From contig JACTTZ010000003.1 in the NCBI GenBank assembly GCA_015660915.1, forward strand, positions 110,723-174,722: a DNA stretch of 64,000 nt. Direction: 5' to 3'. Position numbers and translations under genes: made by a program. How positions within the stretch are numbered: position 1 is the stretch's first letter; every line of letters starts with the position of its first letter. This stretch comes from Methanomicrobia archaeon (GTDB lineage: Archaea > Halobacteriota > Bog-38 > Methanoflorentales > Methanoflorentaceae). The notes beneath the pieces are model-generated. The model made no database searches, was not told the DNA's origin, and was given only the letters and a program-made list of their open reading frames with translations. Of the stretch, positions 1-8,802 are shown one piece after another.

Positions 1-1
1 G

Positions 2-583
2 CACCCTATTCCAATAGTTGGCATAAACGTCGGAAAAGTCGGCTTCTTGGCAGATGTTAGTCCCGAAAGGGCTGTCAGCGTCGTTGAGAACCTACTGGGA
101 GGTTTCCGCGTTTCCGCACACTCACGTTTAGCGATCTCAGTGAATGACAGACACCTTCCGTCCGCTACTAACGAAGCTGTAATCATCACCTCACGACCAG
201 CAAAAATACTTGAGTACAGTATTGAGATAGATGATCACGTCGTGGATGTCTTGCGTGCAGACGGAGTAATTGTAGCGACGCCGACTGGTTCGACCGCATA
301 CGCGATGAGCGCCGGCGGTCCGATCGTAGATCCGCGAGTAAACGCATTCCTCATCGTCCCGCTTGCGCCGCATAAACTTTCAATTCGTCCGTGGGTGGTC
401 AACGATGAGGGCACAGTTGCTGTCACAATAAGGGAAAAAGACGCTGCGATCGTGGTTGATGGCCAATACAGTGAGACCGTTCATAAAGATGATGAGATCC
501 ATTTCTATAAGGATCAAGAGGAGTCCCTTTTCGTGCTCGGTGAAAAGACTTTTTTCGAGAAAGTCCGTGAGAAGCTAAGATAG
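2..583 (+). CDS. nadK: NAD kinase, 5'-truncated by the window edge
   Basis: Phosphorylates NAD to NADP in the cytoplasm. The frame is open to the first base of the window, so the N-terminus, with the GGDGT ATP site, is missing. The visible part begins with PIVGINVGKVGFLADV, which matches the NAD-kinase 'GIN-G-LGFL' segment. It continues with TPTGSTAYAMSAGGPIV, the family NAD-binding motif, and a C-terminal beta domain (SIRPWVV, VVDGQ). The internal TTG at 47 lies inside the conserved core and is not the start. The gene is convergent with rnhB, with 37 bases between the stops. Family assignment is firm; only the absent N-terminus is unknown. Confidence 0.93.
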   Translation, partial: HPIPIVGINVGKVGFLADVSPERAVSVVENLLGGFRVSAHSRLAISVNDRHLPSATNEAVIITSRPAKILEYSIEIDDHVVDVLRADGVIVATPTGSTAYAMSAGGPIVDPRVNAFLIVPLAPHKLSIRPWVVNDEGTVAVTIREKDAAIVVDGQYSETVHKDDEIHFYKDQEESLFVLGEKTFFEKVREKLR

Positions 584-620
584 CGCGTCTGTGTGGACGG
601 GTGCGGCGGTAGCCTTCCTC

Positions 621-1271
621 TCACTGCGAGCTGCTATGGTCCCTTTTTTGAGCGAACTCAAGCAAATCCTGAGCCGTTTTCCAAGAATGTCTGGTTTGAG
701 GTGGTAATTCGCCACGCTCATCCAACCACTTTTTCAAAAAAGCAATCGTCTTTGTATCTGATGGATAACCACTGCCGATCTCCACACCGAGTGAGTATTC
801 GAGCGCTTGGATGCTCGCATCACGACTAACTTTCGCGATGATCGACGCTGCCGATACAATGACACGATTCGAGTCCGCATGGTGTTCAGCGATTACGCTG
901 CGTATGCCGCTCGCTTCCATAACGCGCTCAGAGAATCGCGCAGCATCAACGTCGGCAGCGTCGACAAAGGCTGCATCGGGATTTAAATGGCGCAAGCTTT
1001 GAGCATGCCCCCTAACAAGGATGTCATTCATAGTCAAGACTTTTCTCAGTTCGTCTATTTGTTGGGCCGTAATCTCCTTCAACTGGATAGCGCATACTTT
1101 TTCGATTCGCTTCGACAAAAATTCGCGGCGCTTTGGACTTAACGCTTTTGAGTCTCTTAGCCCCATTCTCTCCAAATACTTCAGCGCTGAAGAGTCGATA
1201 GAGACCGCTGCAACGAAAAGAGAGCCCAGAACAGCTCCTTTTCCGGCTTCATCCACTCCAGCAATCTTCAT
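621..1271 (-). CDS. rnhB: Ribonuclease HII
   Basis: Cleaves the RNA strand of RNA-DNA hybrids and single embedded ribonucleotides. The 216-residue length is normal for the archaeal enzyme. Acidic active-site residues are visible: D7-E8 in GVDEAGKG, D104 in AFVDA and D132 in HHADS. The usual DEAGRG reads DEAGKG here, a conservative change. It lies 7 bases downstream of the geranylgeranyl reductase gene on the same strand and is probably co-transcribed with it. Confidence 0.95.
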   Translation of the reverse strand: MKIAGVDEAGKGAVLGSLFVAAVSIDSSALKYLERMGLRDSKALSPKRREFLSKRIEKVCAIQLKEITAQQIDELRKVLTMNDILVRGHAQSLRHLNPDAAFVDAADVDAARFSERVMEASGIRSVIAEHHADSNRVIVSAASIIAKVSRDASIQALEYSLGVEIGSGYPSDTKTIAFLKKWLDERGELPPQTRHSWKTAQDLLEFAQKRDHSSSQ

Positions 1272-1278
1272 ATCCCGC

Positions 1279-2451
1279 TCAAAACAAGTGACGCACCCCC
1301 GCCAACAGGCGCGGATTGCGGGAGATCAAACGTTTTATTATACCAGCAACACTCATATCTTCTAGCCTCAAGCCTTCCAACGAGCGAATAAGCTTGTTCA
1401 GCTCGGCATCGGAAAGATTGACAAATATATCTTTTATCTTATAGTTTCTTTCAAGTTTCTTTCCGAAAGAAGCGCGCCACGCTGCTTCATATTGCTTCAA
1501 TACCTTTAAAGAGGGGTCTTGCACTCGAACCGCCTGCTTTGCCACCTCGCCAGCTAGCCTGCCCCCCTCCAAAGCGTTGATTATGCCGCCGCCCGTTATG
1601 GGGTCGGTGTGACGGGCTGCATCACCGACGAGCATCAGACCATCTGCTACGGTTTTTCGGGCAGCATTGCTGACCGGAACCCCACCTATATTCAATTCAA
1701 CTGGTTGGCCGTCAGGAAAGTGTCTTTCCGCAAACGCGTTCAGATAGTCGATAGGGTGCTTGCTCTGCAATTTGCTTGCGAGGGCTCCAAGCCCGATATT
1801 TCCTATTTGATGTCCCTTCGGAAACGCCCAGGCGTAGCCTCCGGGGGCTTCTGAACCAAGATAAAAATCGCAACAGTCATCGAGCAAATCGACATTTGTC
1901 ATTAGGTATTGTGCGCAGCTTTCGAGATCGATGGGTTTGAGGGTAGTATTGATACCAGCCCAGCGGGCGAGTTGTGACTCGACGCCATCAGCCGCGATAA
2001 CCACCTTCGCTCGCATTTCAAGCGATTCGCCAAGGTGCCGGACTTTGACACCGCATATGAACCCATTTTCTCTAATGACCCCAGTAGCGCGTGTACGAAC
2101 GGCTACATCAGCCCCTGCCTGGGCTGCTCGCTTAGCAAGATCTCGATCAAAAATCTTACGTTCAAGCACATAGCCCACCTCGGGACCAGCGAGTTCTTCA
2201 GATACCTCTAAGACCGTACCATCAGGCGAAAATATGCGGGCACTAGCTATATTATTTGCAATCCATCTCTTTTGAGGTGGCAGAAACCTCGCTAGTCCTT
2301 CTTTTGAAACGCCTTCAGCACAGCGTACAGGATTGCCGATCTCCTGCCGCTTTTCGATTAAAAGAACGTCGCATTCGCTCGCAGCCGTCGCGGCAGCATA
2401 AGCTCCCGCAGGACCAGCGCCTACTACCACGACGTCGTATTCGTCTTTCAA
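1279..2451 (-). CDS. Geranylgeranyl reductase family flavoprotein
   Basis: FAD enzyme that saturates the geranylgeranyl chains of archaeal ether lipids, probably at the membrane surface. The 390 residues start with the dinucleotide-binding motif VVVGAGPAGAYAA (residues 8-20). Then come GNPVRCAEG, the PxxC-type substrate-site segment of the family, and MLVGDAARHTDPITGGG, the second FAD-binding motif. An 8Fe-8S type ferredoxin lies directly upstream in the same orientation, a plausible electron donor for the reduction. Chain-length and substrate specificity cannot be read from sequence. A menaquinone-saturating role is the main alternative. Confidence 0.9.
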   Translation of the reverse strand: MKDEYDVVVVGAGPAGAYAAATAASECDVLLIEKRQEIGNPVRCAEGVSKEGLARFLPPQKRWIANNIASARIFSPDGTVLEVSEELAGPEVGYVLERKIFDRDLAKRAAQAGADVAVRTRATGVIRENGFICGVKVRHLGESLEMRAKVVIAADGVESQLARWAGINTTLKPIDLESCAQYLMTNVDLLDDCCDFYLGSEAPGGYAWAFPKGHQIGNIGLGALASKLQSKHPIDYLNAFAERHFPDGQPVELNIGGVPVSNAARKTVADGLMLVGDAARHTDPITGGGIINALEGGRLAGEVAKQAVRVQDPSLKVLKQYEAAWRASFGKKLERNYKIKDIFVNLSDAELNKLIRSLEGLRLEDMSVAGIIKRLISRNPRLLAGVRHLF

Positions 2452-2467
2452 CCTCGTGCCCCCTTCT

Positions 2468-2635
2468 TCAGGAAACGACTAGCGCTCCAACTGGACAGAT
2501 TGTTACGCACGTCTCGCAAGTCGTACAGGTATCTGCAATTTCTAAACACGACTCGATAAGCGTTATCGAGTTAGTCGGACAAACTGACACACACGCGCCA
2601 CAATGTCCACATTTTTCAATATTGACCTGAATCAC
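2468..2635 (-). CDS. Two-cluster [4Fe-4S] ferredoxin
   Basis: Small electron carrier with two CxxCxxCxxxCP motifs, CGHCGACVSVCP and CTTCETCVTICP. The chosen start is GTG at 2635, because a strong AAGGAGG Shine-Dalgarno lies just upstream (complement of 2641-2648). The longer frame would place that ribosome site inside the coding region. This gives a 55-residue protein. It is followed after 16 bases by the geranylgeranyl reductase gene, so it is likely that reductase's electron donor (inference from context). Confidence 0.9.
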   Translation of the reverse strand: MIQVNIEKCGHCGACVSVCPTNSITLIESCLEIADTCTTCETCVTICPVGALVVS

Positions 2636-2719
2636 AGCTAACCTCCTTCTACGTATGTCAAAAAGCAAAGAGTTGGTTCTATTAAGAGCAAGATCGAAGC
2701 AATCTTTTAACTGAAATTA

Positions 2720-3481
2720 TTAGCGTATGTAGCGCAGATCCTCTTCGCTCGCCACTTCGTGTATCCCCGTTTGTTCCATCTCCCTGAGCCGTGCAACGAT
2801 TTTTTCCATGTCTTTAGCACGGTCTTCCAAAGCTCGCATGCTAATGTCTATGCTAAGGGCCTTGCATAAAACTCGCAATACCGCTTGAGCGCTTTTTGGA
2901 TCGACCAAGTAACCGGACGTCTCACCCATCAAACAGATTGCATCAATTCCTGCCAGGCCTCCGAGGCCTAACAACAATCCAGAAGCACCTACGATGCCCC
3001 CTCCGGGCTCATTTTCCTTAAAAACCACCCCATATTGTTTCATTTCTTCGACTAGCGCTGCGTTGTTCACTGCCCCGAGGACCGCAGGTTTTTCGACGAG
3101 TTGCCCGAGACCATAGCCGCCAAGTGTGTAGATTCTTTGTACCTTGTTTCTCTTCGCTATGTCCAGATACGCGTCAGTCAGTTCGTAGTGACCGTCATTT
3201 GTCGCGCTTTGATGGTCCCCCACAAGGATCAACAGATCCTGTTTCTCACTCTTAAATGCGTAAAACTCGCTTCTGACCATCCTCACCAATCCATCAGCAA
3301 GCACGATTACCTGCGGTGGAAAATGCGATGAGTATACCTCTGCGATTTTCTGCGCACCAAGCTCGTCTATCATGTGTTCGGCGACTAGTTTTCCGACGTG
3401 TCCAATTCCAGGTAATCCCTCAACCAGAATAGGATTTTCTAATTCGACGTCCTTAATTTGCTTAACTTCAATTCGCTTCAT
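2720..3481 (-). CDS. PAC2-family proteasome assembly chaperone-like protein
   Basis: 253-residue member of the archaeal PAC2 (COG2047) family. It is related to the eukaryotic proteasome assembly chaperone PAC2, but the archaeal function is not settled. Typical segments are LPGIGHVGKLVAEHMI (residues 24-39), LILVGDHQ, the glycine-rich TLGGYGLGQ and the GIVGASGLLLGLG loop. The C-terminus (about 200-245) is a charged helix likely to be a coiled coil. It lies downstream of nop10 in the conserved archaeal order L44e-S27e-aIF2a-nop10-PAC2. Confidence 0.85.
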   Translation of the reverse strand: MKRIEVKQIKDVELENPILVEGLPGIGHVGKLVAEHMIDELGAQKIAEVYSSHFPPQVIVLADGLVRMVRSEFYAFKSEKQDLLILVGDHQSATNDGHYELTDAYLDIAKRNKVQRIYTLGGYGLGQLVEKPAVLGAVNNAALVEEMKQYGVVFKENEPGGGIVGASGLLLGLGGLAGIDAICLMGETSGYLVDPKSAQAVLRVLCKALSIDISMRALEDRAKDMEKIVARLREMEQTGIHEVASEEDLRYIR

Positions 3482-3529
3482 CTAAATCCCATTTCTTCCC
3501 GAGAAACCATGCCACTCAAATCAAAAGGC

Positions 3530-3688
3530 TTACTTAGATCTCGCACTTGTCTCACGCTTGAGAATTCTCCGGTATCTCCCGTATCGATCTTCTGGCGAAA
3601 ATCTTGGTGGACGCGCCGTCGTAGTTGGTTGCCCACACGTTGGGCACTTTTCCTGAAAGGTATACTCGTGGCATTTCCGAAGCTTCAT
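3530..3688 (-). CDS. nop10: H/ACA RNP component Nop10
   Basis: Found by direct reading; the 52-residue protein is too short for a long-ORF list. It binds Cbf5 in the archaeal pseudouridylation RNP and carries a small zinc ribbon. Visible are KCHEYTF, then CPTCG, then ARPPRFSPEDRYGRYRR, the family signature. The first zinc pair is reduced: one cysteine (C6) is followed by H7, where bacterial-type CxxC is expected. CPTCG is intact. It sits between aIF2 alpha and PAC2, exactly where archaea usually keep it. Confidence 0.93.
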   Translation of the reverse strand: MKLRKCHEYTFQEKCPTCGQPTTTARPPRFSPEDRYGRYRRILKRETSARSK

Positions 3689-3714
3689 AATCTGTTCAGC
3701 TACGCTGTGAGCAA

Positions 3715-4488
3715 CTAAGATAATTGAAGTTCCCTATGGAACTTTCCAGTGCCGCCAGCCTTGATGATGACCGCTATCGCTGCGTTCGCCGCTTTTTTCA
3801 TCGCGTTTTCTGCAGTCTTATAATCCAAGGCAACTGTTCTTATCCGGTAGCGAGGCGCACCAATATAACTTACATCAAAGCGAACTTCATCGTTCTCAGA
3901 CTTCATGGCAGCTTTTAGAGCTCGCTTAATAACGTCTATCCCGTTCGGTTGGGGGCAGGCCAAATCCACGTAGCCTGTTATGTAGACGTACGGTATTTTT
4001 ACGTTCTCTTTCGCAATAAGCGCAATCTGAGCGGCAACCTCTGGTTGAAGTCCCGTGAGAGCTTCTGGACCCCGCGTGGCAGCGTCCTCAAAAACGTAGT
4101 ATAAACCGCCAAACTTGTCAGCGAGTTGATCGTAAAGGTCTTCTTTGTTCGCCCCTGTTGCCTCCGCCACAAATTCGAGCCACTTTTCCGCCTTTTGTTC
4201 GCTCTTCCATTCTTGAATCTTAGCGCGGCGCTGATGTTCATTCACGTCTTTGAACGAAAGATCTATGTGGCTTCGGCCAGGATCGACGTTCAGAACTTTA
4301 CAAACGATCTTTTGACCTTCTCTTACGTGGTCTCTGATGTATTTCACCCACCCCGAGGCTACTTCGGAGATGTGAATGAGCCCCTCCTTCTTGTCGTACT
4401 CATCGAGCTGGACGAAGGCCCCAAAGTCGACTACGTTAACCACAGTACAAACAACCAAGTCTCCGATCTCAGGCCAGGCTTTCCTCAT
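3715..4488 (-). CDS. Translation initiation factor aIF2 subunit alpha
   Basis: Alpha subunit of the heterotrimeric factor that delivers initiator Met-tRNA. The 257 residues show an N-terminal S1/OB domain (about 8-85; [30 protein letters not shown]), a helical middle and an alpha-beta C-terminal domain ([15 protein letters not shown] onward). The ATG overlaps the TGA of the S27e gene in an ATGA, so translation is coupled. Length and domain order are complete. Confidence 0.95.
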   Translation of the reverse strand: MRKAWPEIGDLVVCTVVNVVDFGAFVQLDEYDKKEGLIHISEVASGWVKYIRDHVREGQKIVCKVLNVDPGRSHIDLSFKDVNEHQRRAKIQEWKSEQKAEKWLEFVAEATGANKEDLYDQLADKFGGLYYVFEDAATRGPEALTGLQPEVAAQIALIAKENVKIPYVYITGYVDLACPQPNGIDVIKRALKAAMKSENDEVRFDVSYIGAPRYRIRTVALDYKTAENAMKKAANAAIAVIIKAGGTGKFHRELQLS

Positions 4489-4646
4489 AGCACCTCAAGT
4501 ATTTGCGTCCGTATCTCCGCCCTTCCCCCACGCGGCTCCGCGAGGGTTCGCCCGCAGACTATGCAGTTCACAACTGAGGAGGCATTGCCAAACACGATTT
4601 GGATGTTCTCACAATCCGCACATCGGACGCGCAGGAATTTACTCAT
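4485..4646 (-). CDS. rps27e: Ribosomal protein S27e
   Basis: Found by direct reading; 53 residues. A zinc-ribbon protein of the small subunit. The four cysteines are in CADC (9-12) and CIVC (28-31), followed by [12 protein letters not shown], the conserved tail. The ATG lies 3 bases after the L44e stop, and the TGA overlaps the start of aIF2 alpha by 4 bases, so the three genes form a tightly packed translation operon. Confidence 0.96.
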   Translation of the reverse strand: MSKFLRVRCADCENIQIVFGNASSVVNCIVCGRTLAEPRGGRAEIRTQILEVL

Positions 4647-4649
4647 GCT

Positions 4650-4925
4650 CTACACCTCCACCAACTCGAATTTCGATACCCGAAACCCTTTTCGCGTGTG
4701 TGCTTTGTTACACTCAGTGCAGCGATAGCGGAGGTTTACTCGCTTGGTGGGCTTATCCCCCCCCGGGACCTTTGAAAACTTGCCGAGATTACCAATACCG
4801 CTTCGCCGCTTTTTTTGGCGCGTGATCCACGTCAAGGACGATGCACGCCCCTTACGCACTTTTTCAACTTCTTGAATGGTGTGCTTCCTGCACACCGGAC
4901 ATATCGACTTGACCTTCTTTGGCAT
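4650..4925 (-). CDS. rpl44e: Ribosomal protein L44e
   Basis: Large-subunit zinc protein of archaea and eukaryotes. The start is the ATG at 4925 ([16 protein letters not shown]), which gives the usual length of about 91 residues; the longer frame adds five residues not seen in the family. Zinc cysteines are in CPVC and CTEC. The first 62 bases overlap out of frame with the end of the GINS gene on the same strand. Confidence 0.95.
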   Translation of the reverse strand: MPKKVKSICPVCRKHTIQEVEKVRKGRASSLTWITRQKKRRSGIGNLGKFSKVPGGDKPTKRVNLRYRCTECNKAHTRKGFRVSKFELVEV

Positions 4926-5667
4926 CTTCAAGTTTATCACCGACTATGATAGCTATGTGGCGATCAGACAAAGCTTGAGCGTTGCCCTCCGGCAGGATAG
5001 CCGTTTCGCCTTCACCAAGTTTGTAGTTTTCGCCGTCGAGCCCTATAAACGTTGGAATGTCTGTCAAAACTCGCACTTGGAGGTATCTCATATTCTCGTG
5101 TTCTCGTATTAAAGTCCTTTCGTCGTGGTGAGCTTCGTTTACGTCCGTATTCTCTTGCGCGTCTTCATTGAAGTCGATCAAGCGATGACTTCCCTTTCCC
5201 CCACGAGGCTGTTTAACGCTTGTATCGTCAAGATTCGCTCGAAAAGAGTCCTCTTCAAGGAGTGGCCGAGCGACTCTGTGGTTTTCGTCCGCTTGGAGAT
5301 CCGCGGGTGATCGAGGATGACCAGCTTCTATGGATTCCTTTTGTGCAAGCAAGCAGTCCCGATAATTAGTAAATACGCTATAAACCGCGTCGTAAATCTG
5401 GGCCTCGGCGTCAGCTAGCGATGCATCTTCTTTATGTCCTTTTGCGGCGAGCGCCGCTAGCTTGATTATTTTCGCCGCACGTTTGTCATAAATCGCGTCT
5501 GCGACTCGCAAAGCATTTTCAAGTTCGTCTTTTTTTTGAGGATCATCACTGTTTTTCAACGAATCAACGTATTCTTTGAACTCGGAGTAGAAATCATTCT
5601 TCAACTCGGTCAATTGTCGTGAGCGGCGCTCTTCATTTCTGATCACTTTTAAGTCGTCGAGATTCAT
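4864..5667 (-). CDS. GINS complex protein, archaeal Gins15/51 type
   Basis: Component of the replicative CMG-like helicase assembly (MCM, GINS and a Cdc45/RecJ-like protein). The start is the ATG at 5667 ([16 protein letters not shown]), preferred over an upstream frame that would extend 28 residues further into priS. It has an N-terminal helical A-domain (about 1-120), an acidic low-complexity linker (about 125-190), and a small beta B-domain ([17 protein letters not shown] to [10 protein letters not shown]). This domain order is that of the 15/51 subfamily. The C-terminal tail beyond the B-domain lies inside the rpl44e coding region. The gene overlaps priS by 35 bases at its start. Confidence 0.85.
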   Translation of the reverse strand: MNLDDLKVIRNEERRSRQLTELKNDFYSEFKEYVDSLKNSDDPQKKDELENALRVADAIYDKRAAKIIKLAALAAKGHKEDASLADAEAQIYDAVYSVFTNYRDCLLAQKESIEAGHPRSPADLQADENHRVARPLLEEDSFRANLDDTSVKQPRGGKGSHRLIDFNEDAQENTDVNEAHHDERTLIREHENMRYLQVRVLTDIPTFIGLDGENYKLGEGETAILPEGNAQALSDRHIAIIVGDKLEDAKEGQVDMSGVQEAHHSRS

Positions 5668-6790
5668 ATTCCGCAAGCCCTCGCGCCATAAGATAGACGG
5701 CCGTGTGTTCAGGTAACTCTGTTGTACCTTGATGAACCTTAATAGTTTCACCCTTGATTTCGGCTATTGCGGGCTTAAGAATTTTCACTGAAACAGATCG
5801 GTCGGCAAAGACGACTGCGTCGTGCAGAGGCTTAAAACTGCGGAATTCATCGAACGTCAGCGGTGTAACGCGAAACCCAGACCCCCCGTGAAGCGACGTG
5901 GGTAACCTGATCAACCTCTTCGTGTCCGCTGTTACCGGCACGTCGATACGTACCTTTATCTGCGAGATGGCTTCCCTGATTAGACTCTTCCACGCGGTTA
6001 GCGGCATTAGTCTCGATTGCAAGAGGGGTTGGATCGTTGTATCTTGCGACATTACGTCGACAATCTCCTTTGCGCGCCGCTTTCCGATGGCTTTCACAGC
6101 GGCAAGCTCTGTGATTGCCATTTCTGCGTCAAGCTCGCGCAAGCGCTTGAAATACTTATCAATCCACGTTCTTATCCTGATCTCCCAACAGCTGTTGTCG
6201 CCAGGCACTGGAATAATATTTGTTCGTCTTAAGAGGTATTCTGGCTCGAGACCCGTACCGGTCAAGTAGTTCACAACCTCTCGCCGTTCGTGACTGCCTA
6301 GAGTGACAAGTCGCTTCTCTCGCAAATGGACGTGATAACCTCGACCACCGGAAAAAACGATACTGAAGTCTGCATAGTCAAAACCGAAATCATTCACGAG
6401 GAAATCCAAAAGCTTGTCAGTTTCGTTTTTTACTGCTTGCAGCATAAGTGCATACGACGGCGCAGAATCCGTCAAAAGCTTGTCAGCATCCAGATCGAAG
6501 ATTATGTCTGCCCCCTCCCATTTCTTGTCTTGCATACGTGTGGCGCTAGGATACGCGTAATACGCTGTTGAGTAGTACACGTGAGCGGGAGCTACCGCCC
6601 CCAAATATGCTTGGAGGTCCTTCTGCGAGCTAAAAGCTTTGTGCCGTCGCATCACAAGCCGAGGGTAAGCTGAATCAAAAAGAACAAACGCCCATTCTCG
6701 TTTCCGGAACCTCGGAGGGAGCCCGATAACAGGGTTATGGTAATACTCTTTGAACTTGCTTTCGAGGAATGCTTTTGTTTTTGCGTTCAC
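5633..6790 (-). CDS. priS: DNA primase small (catalytic) subunit
   Basis: Makes RNA or DNA primers for replication together with PriL. The 385-residue protein has the metal-binding pair D99 and D101 in IIFDLDAD, and the nucleotide-binding SGGRGYHVH at 147-155. RLIRLPTSLHGGSGF near residue 290 carries the conserved RL-P-SLHG motif of archaeo-eukaryotic primases. It is followed without a gap by GINS and preceded by priL 80 bases away. Confidence 0.96.
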   Translation of the reverse strand: MNAKTKAFLESKFKEYYHNPVIGLPPRFRKREWAFVLFDSAYPRLVMRRHKAFSSQKDLQAYLGAVAPAHVYYSTAYYAYPSATRMQDKKWEGADIIFDLDADKLLTDSAPSYALMLQAVKNETDKLLDFLVNDFGFDYADFSIVFSGGRGYHVHLREKRLVTLGSHERREVVNYLTGTGLEPEYLLRRTNIIPVPGDNSCWEIRIRTWIDKYFKRLRELDAEMAITELAAVKAIGKRRAKEIVDVMSQDTTIQPLLQSRLMPLTAWKSLIREAISQIKVRIDVPVTADTKRLIRLPTSLHGGSGFRVTPLTFDEFRSFKPLHDAVVFADRSVSVKILKPAIAEIKGETIKVHQGTTELPEHTAVYLMARGLAEYESRRLKSDQK

Positions 6791-6870
6791 GTGCTTCCAC
6801 CATCTCTGTGCTACGCTAGATTAAGGAGCCCTTTGTATAATTTTTGGGGCTGAATCATCACAAAATGCTA

Positions 6871-7926
6871 CTAAACTGGTCCTTCCCGCGGATTTCGTTG
6901 CACGCCTTCGTGACGTTTGTTTCGCACTCGATAATAAGAAAGCGGGTGAATAACGCGCTTGCACAAGCCGTCGCTCTCTACGCAATTGCCATACGTCTCC
7001 ATCGTTGAACACCCTGGAGCGATGTAGTCTTTGCCAGACGCCCCCCTAATATGTTCGACTTGATAGCGGGTAAGGTCGTAGTCGAAGTCTGGAGATGTCT
7101 CGTAAATGCGCACAATCTCGTCGGCTTTCATGCCGACATTCGCTAGAAATGAGGTTAATGCAAACCGAGCAGGATGCGACAGATTCCTGCCAGCTTTCAC
7201 TTGCGAGAGCAACGCTTTGATGCAGGGCGGGCACGCTTCTAAGACGACGGGTCCAGAGTCTACGAGATGTGACGAGACTTGAGAGAACGCTTCTTTCAAG
7301 GGCGATGTGTAAGGAGAGAGTTCTTCACACATTTTGCCGCTGAGTTTCAGCGGCAACCCGCTCAGCACTTTCAACCGCACCGCCTCTGCCAAGATCTGGA
7401 TTATCTCTCCCTTAGCTAGAGTCACACTACCCCTGTTCAAGAGATTAACGAGCCGCCATTGAGGGCCTCTGAGCCTTCCTGTATATTTGACAAAGTCCGT
7501 GAAATGTAGCCGGAAGGCGTCGTTCTCTACAGATACCGGCATCCGAAAGTCTTCAAGCAACGACATTATATACTCGTCCCGAGACGGTTCGTCAGCATGC
7601 CGCAAATTGTCAAAAGCGTCTTGTGCCTCTGCATTTGCGTATCTTTGAATCAGAAGCGTTTCATTGATACACGACACCAGTGCTCTTGCCATTACGTAAG
7701 AGAAGATCTCAACCTCATAATCGTCGCGCTCGATTAACGACGCAGGAGTATCACCGCTGATCGCGCGTGTAACTCTTTCAACGCTCCTATTGAGAATAAG
7801 CTTTGAAAACTCGCCGACTGTCAAGAATGATTCAAACGTTCTTGTAGAAGCTTCAACGTAGCGCGCTGCCGCAGAAGTATACGGAAAAAGAGCTAAATAT
7901 TCCTCCATGCTTCTAGCGTCGATCAA
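6871..7926 (-). CDS. priL: DNA primase large subunit
   Basis: Regulatory iron-sulfur subunit of archaeal primase. 351 residues, helical N-terminal part. The C-terminal Fe-S domain shows the expected cysteines: one in ACPPCIKAL, two in APGCSTMETYGNC, and one in GLCKRVIHPLSYYR. The start is taken as TTG at 7926, 18 bases after the pcna stop. An ATG at 7908 is an equally possible start and would shorten the protein by six residues. Neither has a clear Shine-Dalgarno. Confidence 0.92.
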   Translation of the reverse strand: MIDARSMEEYLALFPYTSAAARYVEASTRTFESFLTVGEFSKLILNRSVERVTRAISGDTPASLIERDDYEVEIFSYVMARALVSCINETLLIQRYANAEAQDAFDNLRHADEPSRDEYIMSLLEDFRMPVSVENDAFRLHFTDFVKYTGRLRGPQWRLVNLLNRGSVTLAKGEIIQILAEAVRLKVLSGLPLKLSGKMCEELSPYTSPLKEAFSQVSSHLVDSGPVVLEACPPCIKALLSQVKAGRNLSHPARFALTSFLANVGMKADEIVRIYETSPDFDYDLTRYQVEHIRGASGKDYIAPGCSTMETYGNCVESDGLCKRVIHPLSYYRVRNKRHEGVQRNPREGPV

Positions 7927-7944
7927 ATACGACGCCCGACTGTC

Positions 7945-8691
7945 TCATTCTTGCTCTATCCGCGGCGCAAGTAAGTAAGAGACAGAACCGTTCCCGTCGG
8001 CAAAATCGAATCCAACTTTAAGCGGTATGTTCTTGCCTATATCGAGGGAAACTTCAGAGGCTTTTCCGACTGCTTTTGACATTTCAATCAAAAATTCTAA
8101 ACTAAATAGTGATCTTACTTCATCTGATTTGCCGTCTGTGCGCGACACGTCTACGAGTTGGTCTTTCGACAGTTCAAGTCGCATTGTGTCTGCGTCACCT
8201 AGCGCTTCCATGAAAAAATCAGTATTTGCACACCCAAGCGCGATATTATCGCTCACCTTGCCCGCCGCTTTGACCGCCCACCTGAACTCTTTCCCCGTAA
8301 TGACGACGTGTGCTGCAGATTCAACCTTTGGCACTTTCGGCTCTTTCTTTATCGAATAGGGACTTAAGAGGGCTATTGTGTATTTCAGATCTCCAAATGA
8401 CAAGGCCATCCGGTTGTCGTCAATCGCCATTTGAATTACGTCCGTGCGATTAGCCAGCTCAAGTATGTCCTGCATTTTTTTCAAGTCGAGTGTAACAACC
8501 TCTTCATCGGTTTCGTAATTCTCGAAGGCTTTGGCTGACAACTCAAACTGCACCATCGCTACATACGATGGGTCTGCGTTTCTGGCGTAAACGCCATCTT
8601 TGCCTAAGTGCACGCGCGCCTCGTCCACGATTATGGTCAATGCTTCGATGCCGTCTTTCAGCGTCTCTCCAAGAATATCAGCTTTAAACAT
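7945..8691 (-). CDS. pcn: DNA polymerase sliding clamp (PCNA)
   Basis: Ring-forming processivity factor for DNA polymerase. The 248-residue length is standard. The family segments MFKADILGETLKDGIEALT, DPSYVAMVQFEL, LDLKKMQDIL and the C-terminal PLKVGFDFADGNGSVSYLLAPRIEQ (read in parts) are all present. A GGGAG-type ribosome site precedes the ATG. It is the first gene of the pcna-priL-priS-GINS-L44e-S27e-aIF2a run, so one transcript could link replication and translation genes. Confidence 0.97.
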   Translation of the reverse strand: MFKADILGETLKDGIEALTIIVDEARVHLGKDGVYARNADPSYVAMVQFELSAKAFENYETDEEVVTLDLKKMQDILELANRTDVIQMAIDDNRMALSFGDLKYTIALLSPYSIKKEPKVPKVESAAHVVITGKEFRWAVKAAGKVSDNIALGCANTDFFMEALGDADTMRLELSKDQLVDVSRTDGKSDEVRSLFSLEFLIEMSKAVGKASEVSLDIGKNIPLKVGFDFADGNGSVSYLLAPRIEQE

Positions 8692-8722
8692 AATCCTACT
8701 CCCTTATGACCGTCCAAACACC

Positions 8723-8748
8723 CTTTATATGTCCTCATTACTTTATAT
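8723..8748 (-). promoter_or_regulatory. Two tandem TATA boxes upstream of pcna
   Basis: On the minus strand the sequence ATATAAAG occurs twice, at the complements of 8723-8730 and 8741-8748, spaced 18 bases apart. Either would give a short 5' untranslated region before the pcna ATG at 8691, which has its own ribosome site. Archaeal TATA boxes normally sit about 25 bases before the transcript start. Purine-rich BRE elements cannot be judged with confidence. Confidence 0.5.
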
Positions 8749-8802
8749 CTTGCTGTTCCTCATTCGCTAGCTGAACGCACGGCGAACAAACTGAAATCGC
8801 GT

